DNA of 64,000 nt from Acidobacteriota bacterium (GCA_019639235.1 JAHBSG010000002.1:186001-250000), one strand, 5' to 3'. Counted from the stretch's first letter, positions 25,190 to 33,499 are shown. The notes: generated by a model not told the origin, from the sequence alone. Numbers and translations: made by a program.

Positions 25190-27514
25190 TCACTCGCCGG
25201 TGCTCGGCCCAACCACAACCTCCGGGAATTCGCGGGCGAGGTCGGCGGCGGGTTTGGAATCGATGGCGGCGCGGACGGGGCGGGTGCCGACGTTTGGTTT
25301 GAAGTTGCCGTTCTCGTCATAGAGCCGGCGGTATTGGGCGGTATTGCGGATGATGCCCTGGACGTAGCCGCGGGTCTCGCGGAAGGGGATCGCCTCGACG
25401 AATTCGTCCATCTCCATCGGCAATGTCCGACGCCATGTGACGACGCGGCCGGGCCCGGCATTATAGGCGACGGCCATGTATTCGATGCGGCCGTAGCGGT
25501 CAAGCTGTTCGCGCATATAGGCCGTGCCGAGCTCGATATTGAGTGCGGGGTTGAAGAGGTCGGTGGCCGAGCGGACCGGCGACGCCGAGCCGAACTTGCG
25601 GGCGGTCTGCTGAGCGGTCGGGAGCAGAAGCTGCATTAATCCATAGGCGTTTGCCGAAGAGCGAGCGGACGGATTGAAGACCGATTCCTGCCGGATCAGC
25701 CCCGCCACCTTATAAATATCCAAGTTCCTTGCCCGCGACCATTTGGCGATCTGGTCCCAGGCCATGTGCGGGTAAAAGATCTCCCATTCTTCGCGGCCCA
25801 TTTCCTCGGGGAACATCTGGGCATAGTCCGGATAGCTCTTCGCAAGGGCGAGCAATGCCGAGACGTTATCAAACTTCATCTGGTGGTGCTTGGCCAGCGA
25901 GAGGTTGATCTTCGGCGAGTTTTGCGCCGTCTTTTGAGCTTCCTTTAGTTCCTCGATGGCCCAATCGAAAAGCCCGACGGAGCTGAGCTGTTCACCCTTG
26001 TCGGCGCGTTCAAGCTCGGCGGCACCGGCGGTTTCCGGAGCTACGGTGATGCTTTTTAGGTTCGCGGCGGCCTGCGGTACGAGCGAATCTGCCGGGAAGC
26101 TTACCGGCGACTGGCACTGCCCGCGGCCGCGGAGTGCGGTCAGGCGTTCAAAGCCGATGTGGCCGTACCAATTGGCGTTGTAGCGGTAAACGAGGGCGTC
26201 GTAAAGCGTGCATGCCTCGGCGATGCGGCCGGCGCGTTCGGCATTTCGAGCAGCCCAATATCCCGCACGTCCGCGGTTTGCGGAATCGCGGGCAGCATAG
26301 CGGGCGAGGTGCTCGGTCAGCATGTCGGCGGCACGAGCGTGGTTGCCAGCCTCGTGCTCAAGCCAGGCGAGTTCGAACTGCGCTCCCGCTACCTCGACCG
26401 CCTGCGGATAGGCGGTCAGAGCCGTTCGCAGAAAGAAATTCTCCTCGCCTTTGTTCTTTGCATCGCGGGCGGCATAGCCGGCCTCGACCCACGCCTTTAC
26501 GGTCAGCGGGCTTTGCGGATAGGCCCGCCGCATTTCGTCGGCGGCGGTGCGAGCCCGCGGCCAGAGCTTAGATTTTGCGTAAGCGCTGATGAGGTCGCGA
26601 TAAGCCTGATCGCGGCCGGGCATCGACGTCGGTATGGCGTCAAAAGCCGACTGAGCCTTTACGGCGTCGCCCATCCGGGCGGCGGCCGAGATACGGCTGA
26701 GGTGGATCTCGGGCGTTACGTCGCCGGGAAAACGCTCAATAAAGCGCGTGTAAGAGTCATAGGCCAAGGTCGCCGCCCCCATCGAAAGAACACGATCGGC
26801 ACTGACCTTAAGGGTCTCGGGCGTTACGTCCGCGAGGGGATCGATATTTAGTTCCTTGAGCTTCGCCTCGGCCTCTCGTCCATCGTTACTGTAAGCGCCG
26901 TAAAGAGCTGCTTTCTTAAAGTATTCGGTCGCTTCGGCCTGGTTGCCTGCGGCGAAAAGGGCCTTTGCGGTCGCAAGCTGAGCGCCGGCGTCATTTACTC
27001 GGTTCAGCGGTTCGAGAAACGCAGCTACATCGGCGGCACGCCCCGATGCCATTGCCGATTCGGCCCAGAGGAGCCGGGCATCGCGGACGCGAAGCGAGGT
27101 CGGATGCGCAGAGACGAGCCGCTCGAGGTCGGCCATCGCCGCCGCATGGTCGCCCGTTCCCAAATGCGAACGGGCACGCAGCCAAAGGACGTAATCTGCA
27201 ACCTTCGTCAGGCGTTCAAATTCATCGGAATTGAGAACGATGGCGGCACCACGAAAGTCCTTGTTCTCAAACCGAACGCGTGCCCGCAGCAGACGGGCGA
27301 GCGCTCCAGTCTCGGTCCCGCGAAAACGGCGTTCGACATCCTCGACCGCCGCTTCGGCCGGCATCCGGCCGCCCTTCGTCAGCTCGCGAAGCTGACGCAA
27401 GGCGTCCGCCTCGGCCATTGGCTGTGCTGAACACGAAACGGTGAACGCCGCAAACAGCGAGAGGAGAATAACGACTGCCGGGAGATTGATGCTGACCTTA
27501 TTGAAGCTTTTCAT
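25190..27514 (-). CDS. Soluble lytic murein transglycosylase (Slt70-like)
   Basis: A 774-residue periplasmic enzyme that cleaves peptidoglycan between MurNAc and GlcNAc with formation of 1,6-anhydro ends. An N-terminal signal ends in TVSCSAQ, a possible lipobox. Residues ~30-560 form a helical superhelix of TPR-like repeats (RFIERFPGDVTPEIHLSRIS and others), as in Slt70. The C-terminal SLT domain has RQESVFNPSARSSANAYG with catalytic E610, the GLMQLLLPTAQQTARK block and YMAVAYNAGPGRVVTW. Length is above that of E. coli Slt (about 645). The gene converges on the alpha-2-macroglobulin gene (five bases between stops); its last residues differ from the displaced copy at 19064-19116. Confidence 0.93.
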   Translation of the reverse strand: MKSFNKVSINLPAVVILLSLFAAFTVSCSAQPMAEADALRQLRELTKGGRMPAEAAVEDVERRFRGTETGALARLLRARVRFENKDFRGAAIVLNSDEFERLTKVADYVLWLRARSHLGTGDHAAAMADLERLVSAHPTSLRVRDARLLWAESAMASGRAADVAAFLEPLNRVNDAGAQLATAKALFAAGNQAEATEYFKKAALYGAYSNDGREAEAKLKELNIDPLADVTPETLKVSADRVLSMGAATLAYDSYTRFIERFPGDVTPEIHLSRISAAARMGDAVKAQSAFDAIPTSMPGRDQAYRDLISAYAKSKLWPRARTAADEMRRAYPQSPLTVKAWVEAGYAARDAKNKGEENFFLRTALTAYPQAVEVAGAQFELAWLEHEAGNHARAADMLTEHLARYAARDSANRGRAGYWAARNAERAGRIAEACTLYDALVYRYNANWYGHIGFERLTALRGRGQCQSPVSFPADSLVPQAAANLKSITVAPETAGAAELERADKGEQLSSVGLFDWAIEELKEAQKTAQNSPKINLSLAKHHQMKFDNVSALLALAKSYPDYAQMFPEEMGREEWEIFYPHMAWDQIAKWSRARNLDIYKVAGLIRQESVFNPSARSSANAYGLMQLLLPTAQQTARKFGSASPVRSATDLFNPALNIELGTAYMREQLDRYGRIEYMAVAYNAGPGRVVTWRRTLPMEMDEFVEAIPFRETRGYVQGIIRNTAQYRRLYDENGNFKPNVGTRPVRAAIDSKPAADLAREFPEVVVGPSTGE
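25210..25239. repeat. 30-bp direct repeat, right copy
   Basis: Perfect match to 19087-19116, lying inside the 3' end of the transglycosylase gene. The two copies enclose the alpha-2-macroglobulin gene. Confidence 0.85.
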
Positions 27515-27667
27515 CTTGATAATTCCGAAATGTCTGATGCCGGCGGGGCGAAAAACTCTGCCCGCAACCCGGGGCCCGAGCTGCGGACCGCAAATTCTGA
27601 AACAGCATTATAGCAAATCCGCTCGGGCGGGCTTTTTGCAATCTGCACTGGCCAAAAGTGCAGCGTA

Positions 27668-27696
27668 TTGCATTTTCGCGGGCAAGTAACTAGATT
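27668..27696 (+). promoter_or_regulatory. Possible promoter of menC
   Basis: TTGCAT (27668-27673), a 17-nt spacer and TAGATT (27691-27696) resemble sigma-70 boxes at 4 of 6 positions each. The expected start is about 27703, leaving a leader of roughly a dozen bases without an SD sequence before the ATG at 27715. The rest of the 200-base gap is unremarkable. Confidence 0.4.
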
Positions 27697-27714
27697 GGTA
27701 TCTTTGCCGCCATT

Positions 27715-28821
27715 ATGCTTATCAAGTCGATAGAACTCACTGAGATCAACCTTCCGCTTGTTCATTTTTTTGAGACCAGTTTTGGCCGGACGTATGAACG
27801 CCGGATCATTTTGGTGCGGGTCGAAGACGCCGACGGCGCCGAGGGCTGGGGCGAGATAACCTGCGGTGAATCGCCGGGTTATTCGGATGAATGGACCGAT
27901 TCGGCGTGGGTGACCGCGGAAAAGATACTGGCTCCGATGGTGGCCGGGCAAGAGGTCGCTGCGGCCGCGGACGTTTGGGGCCTTATGAAATGGGCACGCG
28001 GGCACCGGATGGCGAAGTCCGGGATCGAAACGGCGTGTTGGGACCTTGAAGCCAAGAAACTCGGCGTGCCTTTGTGGCGGCACTTGGGCGGTGTGAATCA
28101 GGTGATCGAATGCGGGGTTTCGATCGGCATTCAGGACACGATCCCGCAGCTTCTGGAGAAGATCCGCGTCGAGCTTGAGGCGGGCTACAAACGCATCAAG
28201 ATAAAGATCTCGCCTTCGTGGGACTATGATGTGATCAAGGCCGTGCGGGCGGAGTTTGGCGATATTTTGCTAATGGGCGACGCGAATTCCGCATACACGC
28301 TTGCGGATATCGATAAGCTCAAGTCGCTGGATGAATTCGACCTGATGATGCTCGAACAGCCGCTGCCGCACGACGACATAATCGACCACGCAAAGCTGCA
28401 GCGAGAGATCACAACGCCCGTCTGTCTCGACGAGCCGATAAAATCGCCCGAGGACGCCCGCAAGGCGATCGAACTCGGCTCCGGCAAGATCATCAACCTC
28501 AAGAACGGCCGCGTCGGCGGACACACGCAATCAAAGATGATCGAGCAGATCTGCCGCGAAGCCAAGATGCCCGTCTGGTGCGGCGGTATGCTCGAAAGCG
28601 GCATCGGCCGCGCCCACAACATCGCCATCTCGACCCTCGCCGGCTACACCATGCCCGGCGACGTCTCCGCCAGCAAACGCTACTGGCACGAGGACATCAT
28701 CTCGCCCGAGGTCGAAGTCTCGCCCGAAGGCACCATCACCGCCCCCGAAGGCCCGGGAATTGGGTTTGAAATAGAAATTGATCGGATTAAGAGGGGCTCG
28801 ACTAGGTCAACTTTAATATAG
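27715..28821 (+). CDS. menC: o-Succinylbenzoate synthase / enolase-superfamily member
   Basis: A 368-residue enolase-superfamily protein of the MenC type 2/N-acylamino acid racemase branch, which dehydrates SHCHC to o-succinylbenzoate in menaquinone synthesis. Barrel residues are present: K162 and K164 in RIKIKIS, metal ligands D189 (MGDANSAY), E214 (MLEQPL) and D239 (CLDEPI), and K263 (INLKNGRVGG) as the second base. A racemase role is possible, since both activities occur in this branch. The last ~24 codons (GIGFEIEIDRIKRGSTR) have a diverged second copy at 30220-30297, and the lipoprotein/HicBA cassette lies between, so the tail of this gene may be an acquired replacement. Confidence 0.85.
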   Translation: MLIKSIELTEINLPLVHFFETSFGRTYERRIILVRVEDADGAEGWGEITCGESPGYSDEWTDSAWVTAEKILAPMVAGQEVAAAADVWGLMKWARGHRMAKSGIETACWDLEAKKLGVPLWRHLGGVNQVIECGVSIGIQDTIPQLLEKIRVELEAGYKRIKIKISPSWDYDVIKAVRAEFGDILLMGDANSAYTLADIDKLKSLDEFDLMMLEQPLPHDDIIDHAKLQREITTPVCLDEPIKSPEDARKAIELGSGKIINLKNGRVGGHTQSKMIEQICREAKMPVWCGGMLESGIGRAHNIAISTLAGYTMPGDVSASKRYWHEDIISPEVEVSPEGTITAPEGPGIGFEIEIDRIKRGSTRSTLI

Positions 28822-28830
28822 AGGTTTCTG

Positions 28831-29703
28831 ATGAGACTACTAAGATTTTTGTCTGTCATGACTCTAATCATTTTTGTCGAAGGCTGCTCAGCGCAAAATG
28901 CTGATCTTTCGGTTGATGAGATAATTAGTCGCATGACAACAACGTACTCAACGGCAAGTTCTTATCAAGATTCTGGGACGATAGTCGTTTTAAAGGATAG
29001 CAGGGCTCTAGAAGGCCGAGAATTAATAAGTCTACTGGTCGCTAGCGACTTCGAAAGGGAGGAGAGAGTTACGTTTAACTTCTCGTTCCGAAGACCTGAT
29101 CATTTGAAGTTCGAATGGAAAAACAAGCAATCAAGGGTAAACCGAGAGTCAGTAGTGTGGTCGAACTCGAAGGGAGCGTTTAGTTGGGGAACGGATTTCG
29201 ATGAACCCGATGCGTCCTTCATTTTTGACAAAGAGAAAGATTTGAAGTGGGCAATAGATGAAGAGACTCGCGGTTCGATGGGAGTAGGCGATATTCTTTA
29301 CGCTACCTTGGGTGGAAGCAAAGAGAGTTATTCGTTCAGTAAGTTGACTAATTCTAGGGTGATACGCACGGAAACCCTATCGGGTAAAGCTTGTTATGTG
29401 ATCCTCGGAAATATCGGCAATGAGCCTTGGGTTTTGTGGATTGATATAGAAACCTTTGTACTTCGACGTTTTCGAACCACTATTGCGACTGGATCGTTTG
29501 GAGATGCCGTTGCAAGCGGTTACATGCCGTTTACGGTTGGCGAGTTCAATCATAACAACATCGTTTTGAACGAATCGATACCCGACTCTGTTTTCGATTT
29601 CAAACCGGAAATGAGAAAAGGAGATATTGATATTTCCAGCTACGACGATGACGGGGCGAGGCCGCCTGCATTGCCTCCATTGCCTAAAAAGCCGAATGAA
29701 TGA
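28831..29703 (+). CDS. Lipoprotein, LolA-like/DUF2092-like beta-sheet protein
   Basis: A 290-residue protein beginning only nine bases after the menC stop. The signal MRLLRFLSVMTLIIFVEGC ends in a lipobox-like VEGC. The mature part (VDEIISRMTTTYSTASSYQD, then FNFSFRRPDHLKFEWKNK and VLWIDIETFVLRRFRTT) follows the pattern of LolA/LppX-fold outer-membrane lipoprotein-sorting-like proteins often called DUF2092. Its cargo is unknown. The tail is acidic then proline-rich (PALPPLPKKPNE). Base composition is A+T-richer than menC, fitting acquisition together with the HicBA pair. Confidence 0.7.
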   Translation: MRLLRFLSVMTLIIFVEGCSAQNADLSVDEIISRMTTTYSTASSYQDSGTIVVLKDSRALEGRELISLLVASDFEREERVTFNFSFRRPDHLKFEWKNKQSRVNRESVVWSNSKGAFSWGTDFDEPDASFIFDKEKDLKWAIDEETRGSMGVGDILYATLGGSKESYSFSKLTNSRVIRTETLSGKACYVILGNIGNEPWVLWIDIETFVLRRFRTTIATGSFGDAVASGYMPFTVGEFNHNNIVLNESIPDSVFDFKPEMRKGDIDISSYDDDGARPPALPPLPKKPNE

Positions 29704-29744
29704 GTGAATAAAGATCAACGGTAAATTTTTGACGGGCGATAGTT

Positions 29745-29750
29745 TATAAT
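29745..29750 (+). promoter_or_regulatory. -10 box for hicBA, near-leaderless
   Basis: A perfect TATAAT lies 10 bases before the ATG at 29761. No -35 at normal spacing is visible (TTGACG at 29729-29734 is too close). Transcription would begin about 29757, leaving a 4-nt leader without a ribosome-binding site. Confidence 0.5.
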
Positions 29751-29760
29751 TAAAGAAGTG

Positions 29761-29967
29761 ATGAACGAGATAATTTTCTTAATAGAGGAAGATTTCGAGG
29801 GTGGGTACAACGCCCGGGCCTTGGGAGAGCCTATCTTTACTCAGGGCGAGAGCGTTGAAGAGTTGAAAGCCAACATCAGAGACGCGGTCGATTGTCATTT
29901 TGAACCGGATGCCAAACCGAAAATGATCCGGCTTCATTTTGTGTCGGAGGAAGTCTTGGCGGCATGA
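29761..29967 (+). CDS. hicB: HicB-family antitoxin, short form
   Basis: A 68-residue protein of the partial RNase H-like HicB fold (IIFLIEEDFEGGYNARALGE, then FTQGESVEELKANIRDAVDC). The usual C-terminal DNA-binding domain is absent, as in many short HicB proteins. It is expected to neutralise the HicA RNase encoded next; the stop overlaps the hicA start by ATGA. The ATG at 29761 is preferred over the adjacent GTG at 29758. The order antitoxin before toxin is the reverse of E. coli hicAB but common. Confidence 0.85.
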   Translation: MNEIIFLIEEDFEGGYNARALGEPIFTQGESVEELKANIRDAVDCHFEPDAKPKMIRLHFVSEEVLAA

Positions 29968-30206
29968 AGCTCCCCCGAGATATCAGCGGACTTTCGCTTG
30001 CGAAGGCATTGAAAGCACTCGGATATGAGATAACCCGCCAATCCGGCAGCCATATTCGATTGACAACAGCGGTTAACGGCGAACACCACATAACGATTCC
30101 CGCCCACGATCCGATCAAGATAGGAACCCTCGCCGGAATTCTCAGCGACACCGCTCGGCACCATGAGTTGAGCCGGGATGAGCTATTGAGAAATCTTGAC
30201 CTTTGA
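29964..30206 (+). CDS. hicA: HicA-family mRNA interferase toxin
   Basis: An 80-residue double-stranded-RNA-binding-fold RNase that cleaves mRNA when not bound by HicB. The signature LAKALKALGYEITRQSGSHI is intact, including the catalytic histidine in GSHIRL, followed by ITIPAHDPIKIGTLAGILSD. The length is typical. It is translationally coupled to hicB by a 4-base overlap. Thirteen bases after its stop begins the displaced menC tail, so the pair lies at the right end of the inserted cassette and may stabilise it. Confidence 0.9.
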   Translation: MKLPRDISGLSLAKALKALGYEITRQSGSHIRLTTAVNGEHHITIPAHDPIKIGTLAGILSDTARHHELSRDELLRNLDL

Positions 30207-30219
30207 TCGGTGCACCATG

Positions 30220-30297
30220 GGCTTTGGAATCGGGTTTGAGGTGAAACTAGATCGAATTGAGAAGGCAACGACAAGGACAGCGGAGATCAAAGTCTAG
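30220..30297 (+). pseudogene. Displaced, diverged 3' end of menC
   Basis: In frame this reads GFGIGFEVKLDRIEKATTR, then TAEIKV and stop at 30295-30297. It aligns with the menC end GPGIGFEIEIDRIKRGSTR at 28750 onward with matching G, GIGFE, DRI and TR positions. Nucleotide identity is only partial, so this is not a recent duplication. It has no start codon or upstream domain. Confidence 0.7.
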
Positions 30298-30883
30298 GTG
30301 TACTCTGTTTGCTGTTGCGGTCATGTTTCTGACCCTCGCGGTCGGGTGCAGCACGGATTCCGGACGTTCTCAATTATCCGCATCGAACGAAAATCAGACT
30401 CCAACGTCCGATAGTGTTGATCCGGCCATTGCTTCTTCAACGCCAAAACCTGTCGAACCGTCCATCGCTTCTCTTCGGGCCGCAGAACTCTGCGAACGAC
30501 TCGCGGAAATTGAAATCATAAGTGACCGCGTTCCGGAAGAGAGCGATGATCTCTACAAGGCCATCATCGCAAAAGGGAAAGAGGCCTTGCCTTGTCTTAT
30601 AGACAAGATAAACGACAGAACCAAGACTCGTGATCCGGGCACGGGCCCGAAATGGCAGCACTATGTTGTTGGAGATACTGCGGTCTTTACAATCCTCGAT
30701 ATCGTCAGCCAAGGGGACTATGAGTTGTGGAAGACATTGTTCCTAGGTCCGCTTCCGCCGGCGTACAAAGAGGAATGGAAAACGAACGGCATTTACGCCT
30801 ATTACAATTTCGTTTCTGAGCCGAAGAATCGAAAGGAACTGCAAGACTGGTGGCGAAAGTGGCTGAAAGCAAACAAGAATTGA
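30257..30883 (+). CDS. Lipoprotein of unknown function
   Basis: A protein of up to 208 residues. The signal region has many arginines followed by FAVAVMFLTLAVGC with a good lipobox (LAVGC). After a Ser/Thr/Pro-rich linker comes a ~150-residue domain (LRAAELCERLAEIEIISDRV, later LFLGPLPPAYKEEWKTNGI and LQDWWRKWLKANKN) I do not recognise. The only long starts are a TTG at 30257, which lies inside the displaced menC tail in another frame, and an ATG at 30323 that would leave a signal without positive charges. The N-terminus therefore seems to be built from remnant DNA. Confidence 0.6.
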   Translation: MRRQRQGQRRSKSRCTLFAVAVMFLTLAVGCSTDSGRSQLSASNENQTPTSDSVDPAIASSTPKPVEPSIASLRAAELCERLAEIEIISDRVPEESDDLYKAIIAKGKEALPCLIDKINDRTKTRDPGTGPKWQHYVVGDTAVFTILDIVSQGDYELWKTLFLGPLPPAYKEEWKTNGIYAYYNFVSEPKNRKELQDWWRKWLKANKN

Positions 30884-30920
30884 TCAATATTCTGTTTTAA
30901 TCGGCTACGCCATCCGCTTC

Positions 30921-31057
30921 GCATAGCCATGCCGTTTACGGCGTGGGACGGGTCGCCCGAATTTCTCAAGCCCGTTTACGGGCTTACCTTCGAAGGGCGT
31001 AAACGCCCTGAGTTCTCATTCACCGGGTTCACCACGCCGTGAACGGCGTGGCTATGC
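30921..31057. repeat. Nested palindromic element (REPIN/MITE-like)
   Basis: Outer arms 30921-30935 and 31043-31057 are inverted and match at 14 of 15 positions. Inside are small hairpins with 2-nt loops: 30931-30942, 30968-30985 (8-bp arms), 30994-31009 (7-bp arms) and 31033-31050 (8-bp arms). They share the core CGT-NN-ACG. The element fills the gap before the ParDE promoter. Confidence 0.8.
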
Positions 31058-31119
31058 AGGAACGAGAGACCTGGTCGCCCGATCAGGCATTTGGGCATGT
31101 GCCTGCGAGCCTTTTCCCG

Positions 31120-31148
31120 TTGGCAAAGTTTGCCATGGGTGATATCTT
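31120..31148 (+). promoter_or_regulatory. parDE promoter with palindromic operator
   Basis: TTGGCA (31120-31125), a 17-nt spacer and TATCTT (31143-31148) form a sigma-70-like promoter. The perfect palindrome TGGCAAA-G-TTTGCCA (31121-31135) overlaps the -35 box and is a good candidate ParD operator for autoregulation. The start point would be about 31155, next to the ATG at 31156, so the mRNA is probably leaderless. Confidence 0.6.
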
Positions 31149-31155
31149 CTCACTT

Positions 31156-31395
31156 ATGAGCACGATGAACATTTCGCTTCCGGAGGAGCTGAGGGCATTC
31201 GTCAACTCGCAGGTTTCCGAGGGCGCTTATACCAGCAGCAGCGAGTACATACGAGAGCTTTTACGGAAAGAGAAGGATCGCACGCGTCTTCGGGAAATGC
31301 TCCTCGAAGGGGCGGCCTCACCGCTTAGTGAGAACGTTTGGAATGGTGAGTATTTCGAGAAATTGCGACAACGGATAACGGCCGAAAAGAAATGA
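31156..31395 (+). CDS. parD: ParD-family ribbon-helix-helix antitoxin
   Basis: A 79-residue antitoxin from the ATG at 31156. The N-terminal ribbon-helix-helix (MSTMNISLPEELRAFVNSQV then YTSSSEYIRELLRKEKDR) binds DNA, and the C-terminal half (LSENVWNGEYFEKLRQR) wraps the ParE toxin. A longer in-frame start at 31039 lies inside the palindromic element and upstream of the promoter, so it is rejected. The stop overlaps the parE start by ATGA. Confidence 0.88.
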   Translation: MSTMNISLPEELRAFVNSQVSEGAYTSSSEYIRELLRKEKDRTRLREMLLEGAASPLSENVWNGEYFEKLRQRITAEKK

Positions 31396-31721
31396 GCAAG
31401 CCCGTCGTCCCGCGTGTCCTGGCCGAGGAGGATCTCGAGATCGCGTGTGATCACTATTTGACAACTGCCGGTGCCGACGTAGTTGTTGAGTTCTTGCATG
31501 AGTTTGACAGCGTCATCGCCCACATTTCCCGCTTTCCAGGAACGGGCTCGCCGAAATATGGATTCGACCCTAGCTTAGCGGGAATCCGTTTCTGGCCGAT
31601 GAAGAAATTTCCGTATCTTATCTTTTACGTTGAGACCGAACACCAGATCGATGTCTGGCGCGTGATGCACGGCAATATGGATATAACCGCGGAACTGCAC
31701 GATCCGGATTCAATTCCTTAA
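31392..31721 (+). CDS. parE: ParE/RelE-superfamily toxin
   Basis: A 109-residue toxin of the RelE/ParE fold, ParE branch, expected to poison DNA gyrase or act on another cellular target when free of ParD. Visible blocks are [40 protein letters not shown] and the C-terminal strand region [20 protein letters not shown] followed by HG. It is coupled to parD by a 4-base overlap. It ends 11 bases before ettA. Confidence 0.88.
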   Translation: MSKPVVPRVLAEEDLEIACDHYLTTAGADVVVEFLHEFDSVIAHISRFPGTGSPKYGFDPSLAGIRFWPMKKFPYLIFYVETEHQIDVWRVMHGNMDITAELHDPDSIP

Positions 31722-31732
31722 TTTTTTTATCA

Positions 31733-33421
31733 ATGAGCAATCAAGAACCAAACAAGATCATCTTTTCGATGGTCAAGGTGTCAAAGTTTTACGACAAGAA
31801 GCCGGTCCTTAAGGACATCTATCTTTCGTTCTTTTACGGTGCGAAGATCGGCGTGCTGGGCCTTAATGGTGCGGGTAAGTCGTCGCTGCTTCGCATCATC
31901 GCCGGCATGGACAAAGAATTCAACGGCGAGGTCGTTTTTTCGAAAGGCTATTCGGTCGGGCTGCTTGAGCAGGAACCGAAGCTTGACGAAACGAAGACGG
32001 TCAAAGAGATCGTCGAAGAAGGTGCGCAGGAAACCGTCGATCTGCTCAAAGAATTCGAGGAGATCAATGCAAAATTTGCGGAGCCGATGGACGACGACGC
32101 GATGAACGCGCTCATCGAACGGCAAGGCGAGGTGCAGGAAAAGCTCGATGCAGCCGATGCCTGGGACCTTGATTCGCGGCTCGAGATGGCGATGGACGCT
32201 CTCCGCTGCCCGCCGCCGGAAACGCCGATCAAAAACCGGAGCGGCGGTGAAAAACGCCGAGTCGCTTTGTGCCGGTTGCTGCTTCAAAAGCCCGATATTC
32301 TATTGCTCGATGAGCCGACGAACCACCTCGACGCCGAGTCGGTCGCGTGGCTTGAACAGCACCTTCAGCGGTATGAAGGAACGATCATTGCCGTTACGCA
32401 CGACCGCTATTTCCTCGATAACGTCGCCGGATGGATCCTCGAACTCGACCGCGGCGAGGGCATTCCGTGGAAGGGCAATTATTCGAGTTGGCTCGAGCAA
32501 AAGCAGAACCGGCTTGCTCAGGAGCAAAAGACCGAGGACAAACGCGCCAAGACGCTCGAACGCGAACTTGAGTGGATACGAATGTCGCCGAAGGGCCGCC
32601 ATGCGAAATCAAAGGCCCGCATCAACGACTACGAAAAGCTCGTCGCGAGCGAATCTGAGAAACGCAGCGAAGAGCTTGAGATCTTCATCCCGCCCGGCGA
32701 ACGGCTCGGCGATCTGGTGATCGAAGCTCATGGCGTTTCGAAGGCTTACGGCGATAAGCTGCTCTTTGAGAACCTCGAGTTCTCGCTCCCGCCGGGCGGC
32801 ATCGTTGGCGTAATTGGGCCGAACGGAGCCGGCAAGACGACGCTCTTTCGCCTGATCACCGGACAAGAACAGCCCGACACCGGCGAGTTCAAGGTCGGCC
32901 CGACCGTTCAGCTCGGCTATGTCGATCAATCCCGCGATTCGCTTGAAGCAAACAAGACCATCTGGGAAGAGATCTCCGGCGGGCTCGACGTGATCAACCT
33001 CGGCAAACGTGAGATGAACTCGCGGGCTTACGTTTCGCGGTTCAACTTCTCGGGCAGTGATCAGCAAAAGCGCGTCGGGCAGCTTTCGGGCGGCGAGCGA
33101 AATCGTGTCCATCTCGCCAAGATGCTTAAGTCGGGTGCAAATGTTATTCTTTTAGACGAACCGACGAACGACCTCGACGTAAACACGATGCGCGCGCTCG
33201 AGGAAGCGTTGGAGAACTTTGGCGGCTGCGCCGTCGTAATTAGTCACGACCGCTGGTTCCTTGATCGCATAGCGACTCACATCCTGGCCTTTGAAGGCGA
33301 TTCTCACGTCGAATATTTCGACGGAAATTACAGCGAATACGAAGCGGACCGAAAACGCCGGCTCGGCCATGATGCCGACCAGCCGCACCGGATCAAATAT
33401 AGAAGCTTGACCCGGGCCTGA
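31733..33421 (+). CDS. ettA: Energy-dependent translational throttle EttA (ABC-F ATPase)
   Basis: A 562-residue ABC-F protein that binds the ribosomal E site and gates the first peptide bond according to the ATP/ADP ratio. Two ABC domains are visible: Walker [11 protein letters not shown] and [10 protein letters not shown], signatures [16 protein letters not shown] and [15 protein letters not shown], and Walker B/switch blocks [12 protein letters not shown] and [12 protein letters not shown]. The arm and linker ([20 protein letters not shown] then [20 protein letters not shown]) are EttA-like. The length matches E. coli EttA (555). There is no SD sequence before the ATG. It is cytosolic and cotranscription with parDE is possible. 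Confidence 0.95.
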   Translation: MSNQEPNKIIFSMVKVSKFYDKKPVLKDIYLSFFYGAKIGVLGLNGAGKSSLLRIIAGMDKEFNGEVVFSKGYSVGLLEQEPKLDETKTVKEIVEEGAQETVDLLKEFEEINAKFAEPMDDDAMNALIERQGEVQEKLDAADAWDLDSRLEMAMDALRCPPPETPIKNRSGGEKRRVALCRLLLQKPDILLLDEPTNHLDAESVAWLEQHLQRYEGTIIAVTHDRYFLDNVAGWILELDRGEGIPWKGNYSSWLEQKQNRLAQEQKTEDKRAKTLERELEWIRMSPKGRHAKSKARINDYEKLVASESEKRSEELEIFIPPGERLGDLVIEAHGVSKAYGDKLLFENLEFSLPPGGIVGVIGPNGAGKTTLFRLITGQEQPDTGEFKVGPTVQLGYVDQSRDSLEANKTIWEEISGGLDVINLGKREMNSRAYVSRFNFSGSDQQKRVGQLSGGERNRVHLAKMLKSGANVILLDEPTNDLDVNTMRALEEALENFGGCAVVISHDRWFLDRIATHILAFEGDSHVEYFDGNYSEYEADRKRRLGHDADQPHRIKYRSLTRA

Positions 33422-33499
33422 GACCGACAAGTGTTTTTATTGAGCAATTTTCCCCAAGCGAACCATCTGGCCGCCCCCGCGGCGGCTCTCTGCAGCAAG

